Assembly (NCBI RefSeq): GCF_002093745.1
Contig: NZ_MTSB01000016.1
Location: forward strand, 87,522-151,521
Direction of reading: 5' to 3'
DNA length: 64,000 nucleotides
Origin: Pseudomonas graminis
GTDB taxonomy: Bacteria; Pseudomonadota; Gammaproteobacteria; Pseudomonadales; Pseudomonadaceae
Shown: positions 1-9,655 of the stretch, one piece after another
Layout of the letters: every line of letters starts with the position of its first letter
Numbering within the stretch: position 1 is the first letter of the stretch
Made by a program: the position numbers and the translations under genes
The notes under the pieces: model-generated
Database searches by the model: none
What the model was told of the DNA's origin: nothing
Seen by the model: the letters and a program-made list of their open reading frames with translations, nothing else

Positions 1-304
1 CGATGGACTTGCCCTGTTCGGCTGCTTCACGGTTGACCACCGGAACGCAGACGACCAGATCGCCCAGTAACGGGATGTCCAGCATGTCGTCTGGAACGTC
101 CGCCGGGAAAGACAGCACATTGGTGGCGTAATCCTTGTGCCGCCAGGTGTGATTGAGCTCACGGCCTTCGGTTTCGTCAACCAGCCGGATCGTCAGCTCG
201 GAATCGGCACTGCGCTGGCGCAGGCCCATTTCACACCAGAGGCGGAACTGGGCTTCGCTGGGGGCGCTTGTCTCGCTGGCGACCTGCAGATCCAGCTCAA
301 GCAT
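1..304 (-). CDS. ybeY: Endoribonuclease YbeY, N-terminal part (cut by window edge)
   Basis: The first 101 codons of the 16S rRNA-processing metallo-endoribonuclease YbeY, which acts in 3' end maturation of 16S rRNA and ribosome quality control. The start ATG (complement of 302-304) lies inside the 3' end of the PhoH-like gene, so the two overlap by 8 bases and are probably co-translated. The visible sequence contains the family segment with [18 protein letters not shown] followed by the [10 protein letters not shown] strand. The zinc-binding HGxLHxxGYDH motif would lie beyond the window edge and cannot be checked. The ybeZ-ybeY order is conserved in gammaproteobacteria and supports the call. 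Confidence 0.93.
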   Translation of the reverse strand, partial: MLELDLQVASETSAPSEAQFRLWCEMGLRQRSADSELTIRLVDETEGRELNHTWRHKDYATNVLSFPADVPDDMLDIPLLGDLVVCVPVVNREAAEQGKSI

Positions 305-1319
305 CGCGGTTCTTGTCCCGTGAGTAGCTATTGTTGCCCGACGGGCCATCGCTGAGCCGGTCATCGAAGCGCTCGTAGGCTTCAACGATGCGCTGCACCA
401 GCGGGTGGCGAACCACATCCTTGGGTTTGAAATGCGTGAAGCTGATGCCCGGCACGTCCTTGAGCACATCGATGACGTGCGTCAGACCCGACCGGGTGCC
501 CTTGGGCAGGTCGACCTGAGTGATGTCACCGGTGATCACGGCGGTGGAGCCAAAGCCAATACGGGTCAGGAACATCTTCATCTGCTCGACGGTGGTGTTC
601 TGACTTTCGTCGAGAATGATGAAGCTGTTATTAAGGGTGCGTCCGCGCATGTACGCCAGCGGTGCAACTTCAATGACCTGTTTCTCGATCAGCTTGGCGA
701 CGTATTCGAAACCGAGCATCTCGTACAGCGCGTCATACAGCGGGCGCAGGTACGGGTCGATCTTCTGCGCCAGGTCGCCCGGCAGGAAGCCGAGCTTCTC
801 GCCCGCTTCGACGGCCGGACGCACCAGCAGGATGCGGCGGATTTGCTCGCGCTCCAGTGCGTCGACCGCGCAAGCCACCGCCAGGTACGTCTTGCCAGTG
901 CCCGCAGGGCCGATACCGAAGTTGATATCGTTGCTGAGCACTTCCTTGACGTAACGCTGCTGATTCAGGCCACGCGGGCGAATCATGCCCTTTTTGGTAC
1001 GCAGCGAGACGCCAACTTCAGCGGCAGGGTGGTTGTCCAGGCCGTCGACGCCTGATTCCTGAAGAAACAGGTGAACCATGTCCGGCGTCAGCTCGGTACC
1101 TTTGGTTTCCCGGTACAGGCGGCGCAGCAGATTCTCGGCAGATTGGGTGTGTGTGGTCTCGCCAATGAGTTCGAATTGATTGCCGCGATTGCGGATCTCG
1201 ATGTCCAGGCGTTGTTCGATCAGGCGCAAGTGCTCGTCGAGTTGCCCGCACAGGTTGGCGAAACGGTGGGCCTCGAAAGGTTCGAGGGTGAAGCGATGAG
1301 GTTCTATGGGTGCGTTCAA
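297..1319 (-). CDS. ybeZ: PhoH-like ATPase YbeZ
   Basis: A 340-residue PhoH-family P-loop NTPase, thought to work with YbeY in ribosome and RNA maturation. The Walker A motif GPAGTGKT is at about residues 137-144 and the Walker B stretch FIILDESQN at about 233-241. An N-terminal KH-like/PhoH-leader region precedes the ATPase core, and a charged tail follows it. The length fits the family. It lies downstream of miaB on the same strand after a 177-bp gap that holds an inverted repeat, and it overlaps ybeY by 8 bases. Its biochemical activity is inferred from the family. Confidence 0.95.
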   Translation of the reverse strand: MNAPIEPHRFTLEPFEAHRFANLCGQLDEHLRLIEQRLDIEIRNRGNQFELIGETTHTQSAENLLRRLYRETKGTELTPDMVHLFLQESGVDGLDNHPAAEVGVSLRTKKGMIRPRGLNQQRYVKEVLSNDINFGIGPAGTGKTYLAVACAVDALEREQIRRILLVRPAVEAGEKLGFLPGDLAQKIDPYLRPLYDALYEMLGFEYVAKLIEKQVIEVAPLAYMRGRTLNNSFIILDESQNTTVEQMKMFLTRIGFGSTAVITGDITQVDLPKGTRSGLTHVIDVLKDVPGISFTHFKPKDVVRHPLVQRIVEAYERFDDRLSDGPSGNNSYSRDKNRDA

Positions 1320-1446
1320 GGTCGTTTAATGGCCGTCCGGCGGCAATTTGAATGTATTGAAGAATACCCTCTGGCGGTGGTTATGCGAAAGCTTTGCCTT
1401 GTTAAAGGCCGCGCCAGGAGTTCACCGTGCTCAAAGGTAGGGACCG

Positions 1447-1482
1447 CACAGAAACGAATTCATTCGGCGATTCGTTTCTGTG
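1447..1482 (-). terminator. Inverted repeat between miaB and ybeZ
   Basis: Perfect 12-bp arms (1447-1458 and 1471-1482) surround a 12-base loop just downstream of the miaB stop codon. The hairpin has no clear run of T on either side, so it may be an attenuator or an mRNA-stabilising structure rather than an intrinsic terminator. Confidence 0.45.
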
Positions 1483-1496
1483 GCGGGATACCCACC

Positions 1497-2825
1497 TTAC
1501 TGTAGCAGCGAGCCACGCAAAGAATGAGGCTGTGCGTCGTCAATGTGTACATCGGCAAACTGCCCGATCAACCGGGGGTTGTCGCAGCGAAAATTGACGA
1601 TCCGGTTGTTCTCGGTACGGCCTTGCAGTTCGCCGGGGTCCTTCTTCGAGTAATCGGTCACCAGGATGCGTTGCGTGCTGCCTACCATTTGTCGGCTGAT
1701 CTCGAAACCCTGCTGGTTCAGGCGATGTTGCAGGGCGGCCAGTCGCTCTTTCTTGAGTGCTTCCGGCGTATCGTCCTTCAGGTCGGCGGCTGGCGTTCCG
1801 GGACGCGGGCTGTAGATGAACGAGAACGAGAAGTCGAAACCAACGTCTTCGATCAGCTTCATGGTGTTGTCGAAATCTTTTTCGGTCTCGCCCGGGAAGC
1901 CGACGATGAAGTCCGAACTGATGCTGATGCCTGGCACGGCGGCCCTGAGTTTGCGCAGCCTGGATTTGTATTCCAGCGTGGTGTGGTTACGCTTCATGGC
2001 CGCCAGAATGCGGTCTGAGCCTGACTGCACCGGCAAATGCAGGTGTTTGACCAGCTCCGGGACGTCCGCGTGCGCCTGAATCAGGCTGTCGGAGAACTCC
2101 AGCGGGTGCGAGGTGGTGTAACGGATGCGGTCGATGCCATCGACGGCGGCAACGGCCCGGATCAGGTCAGCCAGGTCCGCGACGCGCCCGTCGTGGGTGG
2201 CGCCGCGATAACCGTTGACGTTCTGCCCCAGCAGGGTGACTTCGCGCACGCCGTACTCGGCCAGGTGAGTGACCTCGGTCAGCACGTCGTCAAACGGTCG
2301 GCTGACTTCTTCGCCACGGGTGTACGGCACCACGCAGAACGTGCAGTACTTGCTGCAGCCCTCCATGACCGACACGTAAGCGCTCGGGCCATCGACGCGA
2401 GGTTCGGGCAAATGGTCGAATTTTTCGATTTCTGGGAACGAGACGTCAACCTGTGGCAGGCGCGTGATGCGGGCCGCGTCGATCATTTCCGGCAGGCGGT
2501 GCAAGGTTTGCGGGCCGAACACGACGTCTACGTAGGGCGCCCGGTCGCGGATGGCAGCGCCTTCCTGGCTGGCCACGCAGCCGCCGACGGCAATCACCAT
2601 CTCGGGGTTGGCCAGTTTCAGTTCGCGCCAGCGGCCCAGTTGGGAATACACCCGGTCCTGAGCGCGCTCGCGAATCGAGCAGGTGTTGAGCAGAATCACG
2701 TCGGCGTCTTCCGCGCGAGCGGTGACTTCCAGAGCCTGATGTTCGCCCAGCAGGTCGACCATGCGCGAGCTGTCGTACTCGTTCATCTGGCAACCGTGGG
2801 TTTCGATGTAAAGCTTCTTGGCCAT
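1497..2825 (-). CDS. miaB: tRNA-2-methylthio-N6-dimethylallyladenosine synthase MiaB
   Basis: A radical-SAM methylthiotransferase of 442 residues that adds the 2-methylthio group to i6A37 of tRNAs reading UNN codons. The N-terminal cluster cysteines are C12 ([10 protein letters not shown]), C49 ([11 protein letters not shown]) and C83. The radical-SAM triad CxxxCxxC is C157, C161 and C164 ([17 protein letters not shown]). The C-terminal TRAM domain follows from about residue 375. Length and motif order are those of MiaB rather than RimO or MtaB. It lies upstream of ybeZ-ybeY, as in many gammaproteobacteria. Confidence 0.97.
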   Translation of the reverse strand: MAKKLYIETHGCQMNEYDSSRMVDLLGEHQALEVTARAEDADVILLNTCSIRERAQDRVYSQLGRWRELKLANPEMVIAVGGCVASQEGAAIRDRAPYVDVVFGPQTLHRLPEMIDAARITRLPQVDVSFPEIEKFDHLPEPRVDGPSAYVSVMEGCSKYCTFCVVPYTRGEEVSRPFDDVLTEVTHLAEYGVREVTLLGQNVNGYRGATHDGRVADLADLIRAVAAVDGIDRIRYTTSHPLEFSDSLIQAHADVPELVKHLHLPVQSGSDRILAAMKRNHTTLEYKSRLRKLRAAVPGISISSDFIVGFPGETEKDFDNTMKLIEDVGFDFSFSFIYSPRPGTPAADLKDDTPEALKKERLAALQHRLNQQGFEISRQMVGSTQRILVTDYSKKDPGELQGRTENNRIVNFRCDNPRLIGQFADVHIDDAQPHSLRGSLLQ

Positions 2826-2888
2826 GCGTGATCATCAACCGATTCAGTGAACCGAGCATTATAAGGATGAAGGGCTCCGGTTCCTAGC

Positions 2889-2923
2889 GTTGGCTGTCCG
2901 ACGAGGCGGGCGGACATGCTATA
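2889..2923 (+). promoter_or_regulatory. Probable sigma-70 promoter of the DUF1820 gene
   Basis: A TTGGCT-like -35 element near 2889 is followed by a TATAGT -10 element at about 2918-2923, with a somewhat long spacer. It sits about 40 bases upstream of the ATG at 2965 and faces the only plus-strand gene nearby. This was judged by eye only. Confidence 0.4.
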
Positions 2924-2964
2924 GTCCGCGCCCCTTTTTCATCTCTGATCGTTACCCGCCCGTT

Positions 2965-3291
2965 ATGACCAAACGCGAAGCTCCAATCTACAAGGTGATT
3001 TTTCTTAACCAGGGACAGGTGTTTGAAATGTATGCCAAGCAGATCTATCAAAGTGATCTGTGGGGCTTTCTGGAAGTGGAAGAGTTCGTCTTCGGCGAGC
3101 GCACGACTGTGGTGGTAGACCCGAGCGAGGAGAAGCTCAAGGCCCAGTTCGAAGGCGTGGTGCGCAGTTTTGTGCCGATGCACTCGATTGTGCGTATCGA
3201 TGAAGTCGAGCGCATGGGCACGCCAAAGATCAGCGAGGCGCGTGGCACCAGCAATGTCATGCCGTTTCCCATGCCGATGCCGGAAAAGTAG
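2965..3291 (+). CDS. DUF1820 family protein
   Basis: A 108-residue protein starting MTKREAPIYKVIFLNQG, recognised as the small DUF1820 family common next to miaB in pseudomonads and other gammaproteobacteria. It has no signal peptide or membrane segment and is probably cytoplasmic. The ATG at 2965 is chosen over the upstream in-frame ATG at 2890 because family members begin there and a TATAGT promoter element lies between the two. It is divergent from miaB and convergent with the Sel1 gene. Its function is unknown. Confidence 0.9.
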   Translation: MTKREAPIYKVIFLNQGQVFEMYAKQIYQSDLWGFLEVEEFVFGERTTVVVDPSEEKLKAQFEGVVRSFVPMHSIVRIDEVERMGTPKISEARGTSNVMPFPMPMPEK

Positions 3292-3312
3292 TTGTCGAGG
3301 GTATGAGCGGCG

Positions 3313-3343
3313 ATTGCCCTGGACGAAACCGGATCAGGGCAAT
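3313..3343. terminator. Hairpin between convergent genes
   Basis: Arms of 9 bp (3313-3321 and 3335-3343) lie between the stop of the DUF1820 gene and the last codons of the minus-strand Sel1 gene, overlapping the latter's stop. It could serve both directions. There is no marked T-run. Confidence 0.35.
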
Positions 3344-3882
3344 GGGGAGAACGGGCTGCGACCTTCGGCGGTTTGCAGTTCGAGCAGGTATTTGCGGAAG
3401 ATCTGGCCCAGCACCTGAGTGGCCACTTCCAGTTCGTCGCGCTGCATCTTCGCCGACACTTCGTCTGCGGCGTCCAGCGCTTCTTCCGAACCGTTGACCG
3501 CGGCCATCTTCAGCACGATATACGCCTGAATGTTATTGGCTTGTACACCTTCACCACGGCTGAACATCAAGCCCAGTTGATACTGCGCCTGGGCGTGGCC
3601 CTGCAACGACGCCTGTTCGAAGTAACTCAGCGCCTGCGGCAAATCGCGAGGTGCATGCTTGCCCTCGTAATAGAACTCACCCAACTCGTATTGCGCCTGC
3701 GCATCCCCGCCCTGAGCAGCCTGCTGACAGGCAGCAAGCGCCGCTGGCAGGTTCTCTGGCTGAGTATTCAGGGTGCAACGACCCATCGCCGGAATTAACA
3801 ACGAGTTGCCGCCGGCATTTGCCAGCAGAGGATAGACAAGCAACAGGCAGCCCAATACAAGGGTGCGGCCGGTGCGGTTCAT
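3334..3882 (-). CDS. Exported Sel1-repeat protein
   Basis: A 182-residue protein with a Sec signal peptide (MNRTGRTLVLGCLLLVYPLLANA, cleavage expected after ANA). Sel1-type helical repeats follow, visible as AQAQYELGEFYYEG and AQAQYQLGLMFSRGEG at about residues 60-110. Sel1 repeats mediate protein-protein contacts, so a periplasmic scaffold role is an inference from the fold. The partner is not evident. It is convergent with the DUF1820 gene, and the same pair occurs in the equivalent P. aeruginosa locus as I remember it. Confidence 0.85.
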   Translation of the reverse strand: MNRTGRTLVLGCLLLVYPLLANAGGNSLLIPAMGRCTLNTQPENLPAALAACQQAAQGGDAQAQYELGEFYYEGKHAPRDLPQALSYFEQASLQGHAQAQYQLGLMFSRGEGVQANNIQAYIVLKMAAVNGSEEALDAADEVSAKMQRDELEVATQVLGQIFRKYLLELQTAEGRSPFSPLP

Positions 3883-4128
3883 GGGAGTCGACTTACCTCT
3901 GAAAAAGGTGCGGGCATGCCCGACCAGCTAAATGTGCTGGCTGCGCATTATGAAATAAGCAGAGCCAACCTTACAAAGTCTTTACGGATTTTCTGCTGCA
4001 CGGCCGAAAAAAGCCCTTCTTTACGGGGTCATTACCTGAAACAGAACTTCCCGTGCCGTGTATTTGCAGTTTTCGCCCTGCATTGTAGAAGCAAAATACG
4101 CACTTAACGTTCCGTTTCATTCACGGAC

Positions 4129-4167
4129 TTCACTTGCGCCGGTTGAATGACGCCCTGCGCAAGTGAA
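4129..4167. terminator. Perfect 11-bp inverted repeat downstream of hemL
   Basis: Arms at 4129-4139 and 4157-4167 (TTCACTTGCGC and its complement) lie just beyond the hemL stop codon. Without a T-run, this is at best a candidate for hemL transcription end or mRNA protection. The remaining part of the 3883-4177 gap is AT-rich and shows nothing else I can support. Confidence 0.45.
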
Positions 4168-4177
4168 CCGGACGGTT

Positions 4178-5461
4178 TTATTTCAGCGCGGCAAAGGCCT
4201 TTTCGGCAGCGTCCAGTGTCAGTTTCAACTCGGCATCGCCGTGGGCGATGGAGGTGAAACCGGCCTCGAACGCGCTTGGCGCCAGGTAGACGCCGCCTTC
4301 CAGCATCAGGTGGAAGAACCGCTTGAAGCGCTCGGCATCGCTGGTCATTACGTCTTCAAACGTAACAATTTCGCTCGCTTCGCTGAAGTACAGGCCGAAC
4401 ATGCCGCCTGCCTGAGTCGTTACAAAGGCGATACCTGCTGCGTCAGCGCGCTGTTGCAGGCCTTCGAGCAGGCGGCGGGTGTAGTCGCTCAGTTCATCGT
4501 GGAAGCCAGGACGGCTGATCAGGCGCAAGGTGGTCAGGCCCGCAGCCATCGCCAAAGGGTTGCCCGACAGGGTGCCCGCTTGATAGACCGGGCCGAGCGG
4601 CGCGATGTGCGACATGATTTCGCGTTTGCCACCAAAGCAGCCGACCGGCATGCCGCCCCCGATGATCTTGCCGAACGTGCTCAGGTCAGGCTTCACGTCG
4701 TAGTAAGCCTGTGCGCCGCCAAGGGCTACACGAAAACCGGTCATCACTTCGTCGAAAATCAACACTACGCCATGCTCGTCGCACAGGGCGCGCAGCCCTT
4801 GCAGGTAGCCCGGCGCAGGTGGCACGCAGTTCATGTTGCCGGCCACCGGTTCGACGATGATGCACGCCACTTCCTGGCCGACTTCGGCCAGCAGGTCGCG
4901 CACGGCGTTCAGGTCATTGAACGGCACGGTCAGGGTGTGTTTCGCGAAAGCGGCCGGTACGCCGGGGGAGCTTGGCACGCCCAGCGTCAGTGCGCCGGAA
5001 CCGGCCTTGACCAGCAGGCTGTCGGAATGGCCGTGGTAGCAGCCTTCGAATTTGATGATGCTGTCGCGGCCGGTAAAACCACGGGCCAGACGAATCGCGC
5101 TCATGGTGGCTTCAGTGCCCGAGCTGACCATGCGCACCATTTCCATCGAGGGCACCAGTTCGCAGACCAGATCGGCCATTTCGGTTTCCATCGCCGTCGG
5201 CGCACCGTAGGACAGCCCGTGTTCCAGCTGGCTGCGCACAGCGTCGAGCACGTCCGGGTGGCTGTGACCGAGAATCATCGGCCCCCAGGAGCCCACGTAA
5301 TCCACGTAGCGCTTGTCGTCTTCGTCAGTCACGTAAGCGCCAGCAGCATGCTTGAAGAACAGCGGCGTACCGCCCACGCTCTTGAAAGCGCGAACCGGCG
5401 AATTGACGCCACCGGGGATGTGTTTTTGGGCGTTGGCGAACAGTGTTTCGGAACGGGACAT
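4178..5461 (-). CDS. hemL: Glutamate-1-semialdehyde 2,1-aminomutase
   Basis: PLP-dependent aminomutase of 427 residues that converts glutamate-1-semialdehyde to 5-aminolevulinate in the C5 pathway of tetrapyrrole synthesis. The start [20 protein letters not shown] is the standard HemL N-terminus, so the 102 in-frame codons further upstream are not coding. The PLP lysine is K265 in [12 protein letters not shown]. The [17 protein letters not shown] and FDEVMTGFR stretches are also present. It is downstream of thiD and thiE on the same strand, as in other Pseudomonas, but 247 bp separate it from thiE, so it may have its own promoter. Confidence 0.97.
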   Translation of the reverse strand: MSRSETLFANAQKHIPGGVNSPVRAFKSVGGTPLFFKHAAGAYVTDEDDKRYVDYVGSWGPMILGHSHPDVLDAVRSQLEHGLSYGAPTAMETEMADLVCELVPSMEMVRMVSSGTEATMSAIRLARGFTGRDSIIKFEGCYHGHSDSLLVKAGSGALTLGVPSSPGVPAAFAKHTLTVPFNDLNAVRDLLAEVGQEVACIIVEPVAGNMNCVPPAPGYLQGLRALCDEHGVVLIFDEVMTGFRVALGGAQAYYDVKPDLSTFGKIIGGGMPVGCFGGKREIMSHIAPLGPVYQAGTLSGNPLAMAAGLTTLRLISRPGFHDELSDYTRRLLEGLQQRADAAGIAFVTTQAGGMFGLYFSEASEIVTFEDVMTSDAERFKRFFHLMLEGGVYLAPSAFEAGFTSIAHGDAELKLTLDAAEKAFAALK

Positions 5462-5708
5462 GATCGGGTCTCTGCTTTGAAACGGGGAATTCGTGTCTAC
5501 GCTGGGGTCAGCCGAGGCGGGCAGCTTTATAAAGGGCTGCTTTATTGAGTGGCATGAGCCAGAGAAGGCGCAGGAACGCGCACTATAACAAATGCTGCGC
5601 ACATATGACGCTCGTGCCCATGCGCCGCGTCCGACCTTGAGCTTATGGTGGGACGCAAGCTTCCACGCTGGAACGTGAGGAACGAGGGGTTTCTGACAGT
5701 CAGCAGCC

Positions 5709-6326
5709 CTACAACAACGCCGTAAACGCTTTTGCCCGGCGGGTGACTTCCCGGGTGTTTTCGGCACCGAACAGGCCGTGGATCACGGCCAGCAGGTCGG
5801 CGCCGTGTTCGACCAGTGGCGGAGCGTTTTCCAGGGTGATGCCGCCGATCACCGCAATCGGCAAATGCACCCTGGCACGGACCTGAGCGATCAGGTCCAG
5901 CGGCACTGCCGGGGCGCCAGGCTTGGTTTGCGAGCTGAAAAATCTGCCAAACGCCACATAGGTCGCGCCGTCGGCCTTGGCCCGTTCCGCCAGTTCCAGA
6001 TTGCCGTGGCAGGTCGCGCCGACAATCGCCTTGTGCCCCAGCAACGCCCGGGCATCCGGCAGCGAGCCGTCTGACTGCCCCAGATGCACCCCGACCCCCA
6101 GACGCGCCGCCAGTTCGGCGTCGTCGTTGATGATCAGTCGGGTCTTGTAGCGCTCACAGAGCTTGAGCAGCTCGGTGGCCTCGCGCAGACGGCGGGACTC
6201 GTCATGGGTCTTGTCACGGTATTGCAGCAGGGTCACGCCGCCCTCCAGTGCCGCCTCGACGTAAGACAGGAATCTGCCGGTCAGCAACTGGCTGTCGGTA
6301 ATGGCGTACAGGCCACGTAGTTTCAT
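5709..6326 (-). CDS. thiE: Thiamine-phosphate synthase
   Basis: A TIM-barrel enzyme of 205 residues that joins HMP-pyrophosphate and THZ-phosphate to give thiamine phosphate. The start [12 protein letters not shown] is typical of the family. The substrate-binding segments [27 protein letters not shown] and [10 protein letters not shown] are visible. It lies 23 bp downstream of thiD on the same strand, so the two thiamine genes form an operon. No TPP riboswitch was recognised upstream. Confidence 0.96.
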   Translation of the reverse strand: MKLRGLYAITDSQLLTGRFLSYVEAALEGGVTLLQYRDKTHDESRRLREATELLKLCERYKTRLIINDDAELAARLGVGVHLGQSDGSLPDARALLGHKAIVGATCHGNLELAERAKADGATYVAFGRFFSSQTKPGAPAVPLDLIAQVRARVHLPIAVIGGITLENAPPLVEHGADLLAVIHGLFGAENTREVTRRAKAFTALL

Positions 6327-6349
6327 GAATCGAGCCTCATGGCAGTGCG

Positions 6350-7147
6350 TTACGAACAGAAATCCAGCGGTAGGCGACGAGGCACAAATTGCCCCCGGCC
6401 CAGCTGTTCGGCATCGCGCAGTGTGCGCCAGGTGTAATCCAGTGCCGACTTCACGGCGCTGACCCGTTCTTCGCCTTGGGCAAGACGCCCGGCCAGCGCG
6501 CTGGCCAGTGTGCATCCGGAACCGTGATAACTGCCGGGCAGGCGTTCGCAGACAAAAGTGTGAGTCTGGCCGCCGCGTATGTACAGTCGATTATGGATTT
6601 GCTGCTCATCACCATGCCCGCCAGTGATAAGCAGGTATTCACAAAAAGGCAGCAGTTTTTCTGCACACTCGTCCGCGGTACCCTCAGGCAGCTCGGCAAG
6701 GATGCGTGCTTCCGGCAGGTTTGGCGTTGCAATTGCGCACAATGGCAACAGCTGTTCGCGCATGGCATAACCGACTTCGTCCTTGCCCAGTCGTCCGCCG
6801 CCGCCCGCCCGCAGCACGGGGTCGCAGACCATTGGCAGGTGCGGGTTGGCCTGCAACAGTTCGACAACGGTATCGACCATTTCCAGCGAGCCCAACATGC
6901 CCAGCTTGACGGCAGCGACAGACGAATCGTTCAGAACGGCATTGGCCTGGGCCAGCACCCATTCGCGATCCATCACGCGAAAATCACTGACATTCACGGT
7001 GTCTTGCACCGTGAGTGCAGTAATGGCCGCAGCGGCGTGGCAGCCTTGGGCGAGCAGGGCTTCTATATCAGCCTGTATACCGGCGCCACCACTAGGGTCG
7101 TGACCGGAAAGACAGAGGACAACGGGGCGGGAGCTATAGATATTCAT
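6350..7147 (-). CDS. thiD: Hydroxymethylpyrimidine/phosphomethylpyrimidine kinase
   Basis: A ribokinase-fold kinase of 265 residues that phosphorylates HMP and HMP-phosphate for thiamine synthesis. The N-terminal [16 protein letters not shown] motif and the C-terminal anion-hole motif [17 protein letters not shown] with its catalytic region are present. The start [15 protein letters not shown] is preferred to the longer in-frame start at 7267, which adds 40 residues of non-family sequence. It is the first gene of the thiD-thiE cluster. Confidence 0.95.
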   Translation of the reverse strand: MNIYSSRPVVLCLSGHDPSGGAGIQADIEALLAQGCHAAAAITALTVQDTVNVSDFRVMDREWVLAQANAVLNDSSVAAVKLGMLGSLEMVDTVVELLQANPHLPMVCDPVLRAGGGGRLGKDEVGYAMREQLLPLCAIATPNLPEARILAELPEGTADECAEKLLPFCEYLLITGGHGDEQQIHNRLYIRGGQTHTFVCERLPGSYHGSGCTLASALAGRLAQGEERVSAVKSALDYTWRTLRDAEQLGRGQFVPRRLPLDFCS

Positions 7148-7522
7148 GGTGTGCGAGCTTATCACTAAACGTTCTGGCGGGCCGCTCGTGGATACCGGGT
7201 TTTTATCACGTGAGTCAGGCGACCCGTGTCGATAACGCCCGGCAAAAACACCCTCGAGAAATTTCATGTTTGCACTGAGACGTCCGATATAGAGCTATTG
7301 CTTTGATTTTCGACGCGATGCTGTCTTTACGCTATTAACGGCTATGCTTCACTGGCAACGCTGATGAATGATGTTTCGCTGGTGTGCCGATGTCGATGTC
7401 AGTCCGTTTATACCCATGTTCAGTGGTCTGTTTGAATCATTAGCCTTGTTTCAAGGATAGAAAATTGCGGGACGTCGTCATCAATGGATGGATTGAAAGC
7501 GACGACCTACCTTGGGGCTTCA
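7148..7522. other. Divergent intergenic region thiD / ladS-like gene
   Basis: This 375-bp gap must hold promoters for thiD (leftward) and the kinase (rightward). It is AT-richer than its flanks. I see AT-rich -10-like stretches near 7290-7300 but no pair of elements convincing enough to annotate, and no hairpin or coding frame. Confidence 0.4.
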
Positions 7523-9517
7523 ATGCGCTATCTGTTGATCATTCTGGCTTTCTGGCTACCGATGCAGAGTCACGCGGTCGAGTTTGATGAAAACACTCGT
7601 TTTCTGTCGCTGAGCCGTGCCCTCCAGGTGTTTGAAGACCCGACCGGTGATGCCACCATCGAAGACGTCAGCTCTGCAGCCGGAGCGGCGTCGTTCAAGC
7701 CTGCGCCTGCTGGCACCTTCAATGCCGGGTATTCGCGCTCCGCGTTCTGGCTGAAACTCGAGCTGTCGTATCGGCCTCTAGGCCCCGATACCCACAACGA
7801 CTGGCTGCTGGAACTGGCCTATCCGCCCATGGATCACATCGACTTCTACGCCCAGGACGCCCGCGGCCATCCGAAACTGACCTGGCGGACCGGTGACATG
7901 CTGCCGTTCTCCAGCCGTCAGTTTGCCCAGAACAACTACCTCTTCCAGCTGGATCTGCCACCGGGCCAGACGCGCACGGTGTATCTGCGCATTCGCAGCG
8001 AAGGATCGGTCCAGGCGCCGCTCAACCTGTGGTCCTCTCACGCCTATCTTGAATCGCAGCCCTCGAAGATTTACGTCTTCGGCCTGATGTACGGCGTCCT
8101 GCTGGGGATGCTGGTCTACAACCTGTTCATCTATGTCAGCGTCCGCGAGCGCGATTACCTGTATTACCTGCTGTACGTGGCGTCATTCGGGCTTTACCAG
8201 ATGTCGATCAACGGGGTGGCCATCGAGTACCTGTGGCCCGACAGCCCTTGGTGGGCGAATGCATGCACGCCATTTCTGATGGCGGTTGCCACGTTGTTTG
8301 CGTGCCAGTTCTCGCGCAGTTTTCTGGTGACCGCGCGGTTGGGACGCTGGCTGGACCGTCTGTTGCTGGCGGTCGTCGGCTCGGCAGTCCTGGTGATGGG
8401 CATGGCGCTGTTCCTCGGGTACGGACCGGCCTTGCGTTCGGCCACTTATCTGGTGATGGCCGGCACCTTCACGATTTATCTGGCGGGCATCGTCGCGGTG
8501 CTGAAAGGCGAGCGTGTCGGGCGTTATTTCGTGCTCGCCTGGTCGGTTTTTCTGGTCAGCGGGCTGATCTTCATGCTGATGCTGCTGGGTTACCTGCCCA
8601 ACACATTCCTGACCCTCTACGCCTCGCACATCGGCACGGTGCTGGAAATGGCGTTCCTTTCCATGGCGCTGGCAGACCGTATCAACCACACCCGGCGTCA
8701 GCAGGCACAGACGTTGCTGGCTGCCGGTCAGGATCTTGAGCGGCTCAACAAGCAACTGGCCACCAGCAACCGGCTGAAAGATGAGTTCCTCGCCACGCTC
8801 ACCCACGAGTTGCGCACGCCCATGAACGGTGTGATCGGGTCGCTGGAAGTGATGCAAACCCTCGACATGGACGACGAGGTCGAGATGTATCAGCAGACGG
8901 CTGCCAGCTCTGCCCGCGACATGATGTGCATGATCAACGGCATTCTGACCCTCACCGAACTCCAGGCCGGCGTGCTGTACGCCGATTGCAACACCTTCGC
9001 CCCTCTGGATCTGGTCGACCGGTTGCGTGAGCGTTTCAGCAGTGCGGCTCAGGCCAAGGGGTTGTTATTGACACTCGATGTGGACGACAAGCTGCCGCCT
9101 GGCGTTCGGGGCGATGCAGGCAAGCTTTATCAGTGCATCGAATGCCTGGTGGATAACGCTATCAAGTTCACGCGCAAGGGGCGGGTGCAGGTGCGTTTCA
9201 GTGGTCTCCCTCGGGATCTGGAGCGTATGGACCTGCGCGTCGAGGTGATGGACAGCGGTATCGGTTTCAGCCAGCTGGACGATGCCGTGCTGTATCAGCA
9301 TTTCTTTCAGGTCGATGGCTCGATGACGCGTGAATACGGCGGGCTGGGTATCGGTCTGGCGATCTGCCGCAAGCTGGCCGAGCTGCAAGGCGGCGAACTG
9401 AGCCATCGTTCCGAGCCTGGGAAGGGCAGTTGCTTCACGCTGAGCATTCCGGTGCTGATGGTTGTACCGGGCGCTGTGCGCAAAACGCCGGAGTTGAAAG
9501 CTCAGTGGGGCATATAA
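7523..9517 (+). CDS. LadS-like 7TMR-DISM sensor histidine kinase without receiver domain
   Basis: A membrane sensor kinase of 664 residues. It has a signal peptide (MRYLLIILAFWLPMQSHA), a periplasmic 7TMR-DISMED2 sensory domain (about residues 25-175) and a seven-helix 7TMR-DISM region (about 180-385). A short coiled linker follows, then HisKA with HELRTPMNG (H428) and HATPase_c with DNAIKF, DSGIGF and GGLGIGLAI. The position beside thiD matches ladS of P. aeruginosa, whose product activates the GacS/GacA-Rsm pathway. Here the protein ends about 15-20 residues after the ATPase domain, so the C-terminal receiver of P. aeruginosa LadS is absent. The ATG at 7523 has a GGGG stretch upstream and starts the signal peptide. 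An ATG at 7484 is possible. Confidence 0.88.
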   Translation: MRYLLIILAFWLPMQSHAVEFDENTRFLSLSRALQVFEDPTGDATIEDVSSAAGAASFKPAPAGTFNAGYSRSAFWLKLELSYRPLGPDTHNDWLLELAYPPMDHIDFYAQDARGHPKLTWRTGDMLPFSSRQFAQNNYLFQLDLPPGQTRTVYLRIRSEGSVQAPLNLWSSHAYLESQPSKIYVFGLMYGVLLGMLVYNLFIYVSVRERDYLYYLLYVASFGLYQMSINGVAIEYLWPDSPWWANACTPFLMAVATLFACQFSRSFLVTARLGRWLDRLLLAVVGSAVLVMGMALFLGYGPALRSATYLVMAGTFTIYLAGIVAVLKGERVGRYFVLAWSVFLVSGLIFMLMLLGYLPNTFLTLYASHIGTVLEMAFLSMALADRINHTRRQQAQTLLAAGQDLERLNKQLATSNRLKDEFLATLTHELRTPMNGVIGSLEVMQTLDMDDEVEMYQQTAASSARDMMCMINGILTLTELQAGVLYADCNTFAPLDLVDRLRERFSSAAQAKGLLLTLDVDDKLPPGVRGDAGKLYQCIECLVDNAIKFTRKGRVQVRFSGLPRDLERMDLRVEVMDSGIGFSQLDDAVLYQHFFQVDGSMTREYGGLGIGLAICRKLAELQGGELSHRSEPGKGSCFTLSIPVLMVVPGAVRKTPELKAQWGI

Positions 9518-9655
9518 GCCTGCTGGCGTAAGAACATACCGGTATGGCCCACAGTCAAAAACGCCGATGTTTCGGCGGCTACGGCACTTTTGCCGGTGCC
9601 GGGTGCATGATTCACTGCTCACAGGGTGCGCACGCCCACAGGCAGGAGATGGCCC

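Noticed and set aside
2446..2859. 137-codon minus-strand frame overlapping the miaB start
   Set aside because: Arg/Pro-rich out-of-frame shadow of miaB.
4163..5548. 461-codon plus-strand frame
   Set aside because: It lies entirely opposite hemL, whose protein sequence is unmistakable. The frame is a GC-codon shadow with His/Gln/Ala-rich composition.
7148..7522. TPP riboswitch upstream of thiD
   Set aside because: I looked for the conserved CUGAGA and ACCUGAUC-type elements on the minus strand and did not find them.
9565..9605. Two small hairpins between the LadS-like gene and the dehydrogenase gene
   Set aside because: Neither is followed by a T-run in the plus direction. One has five T on the minus side, but no minus-strand gene ends there.
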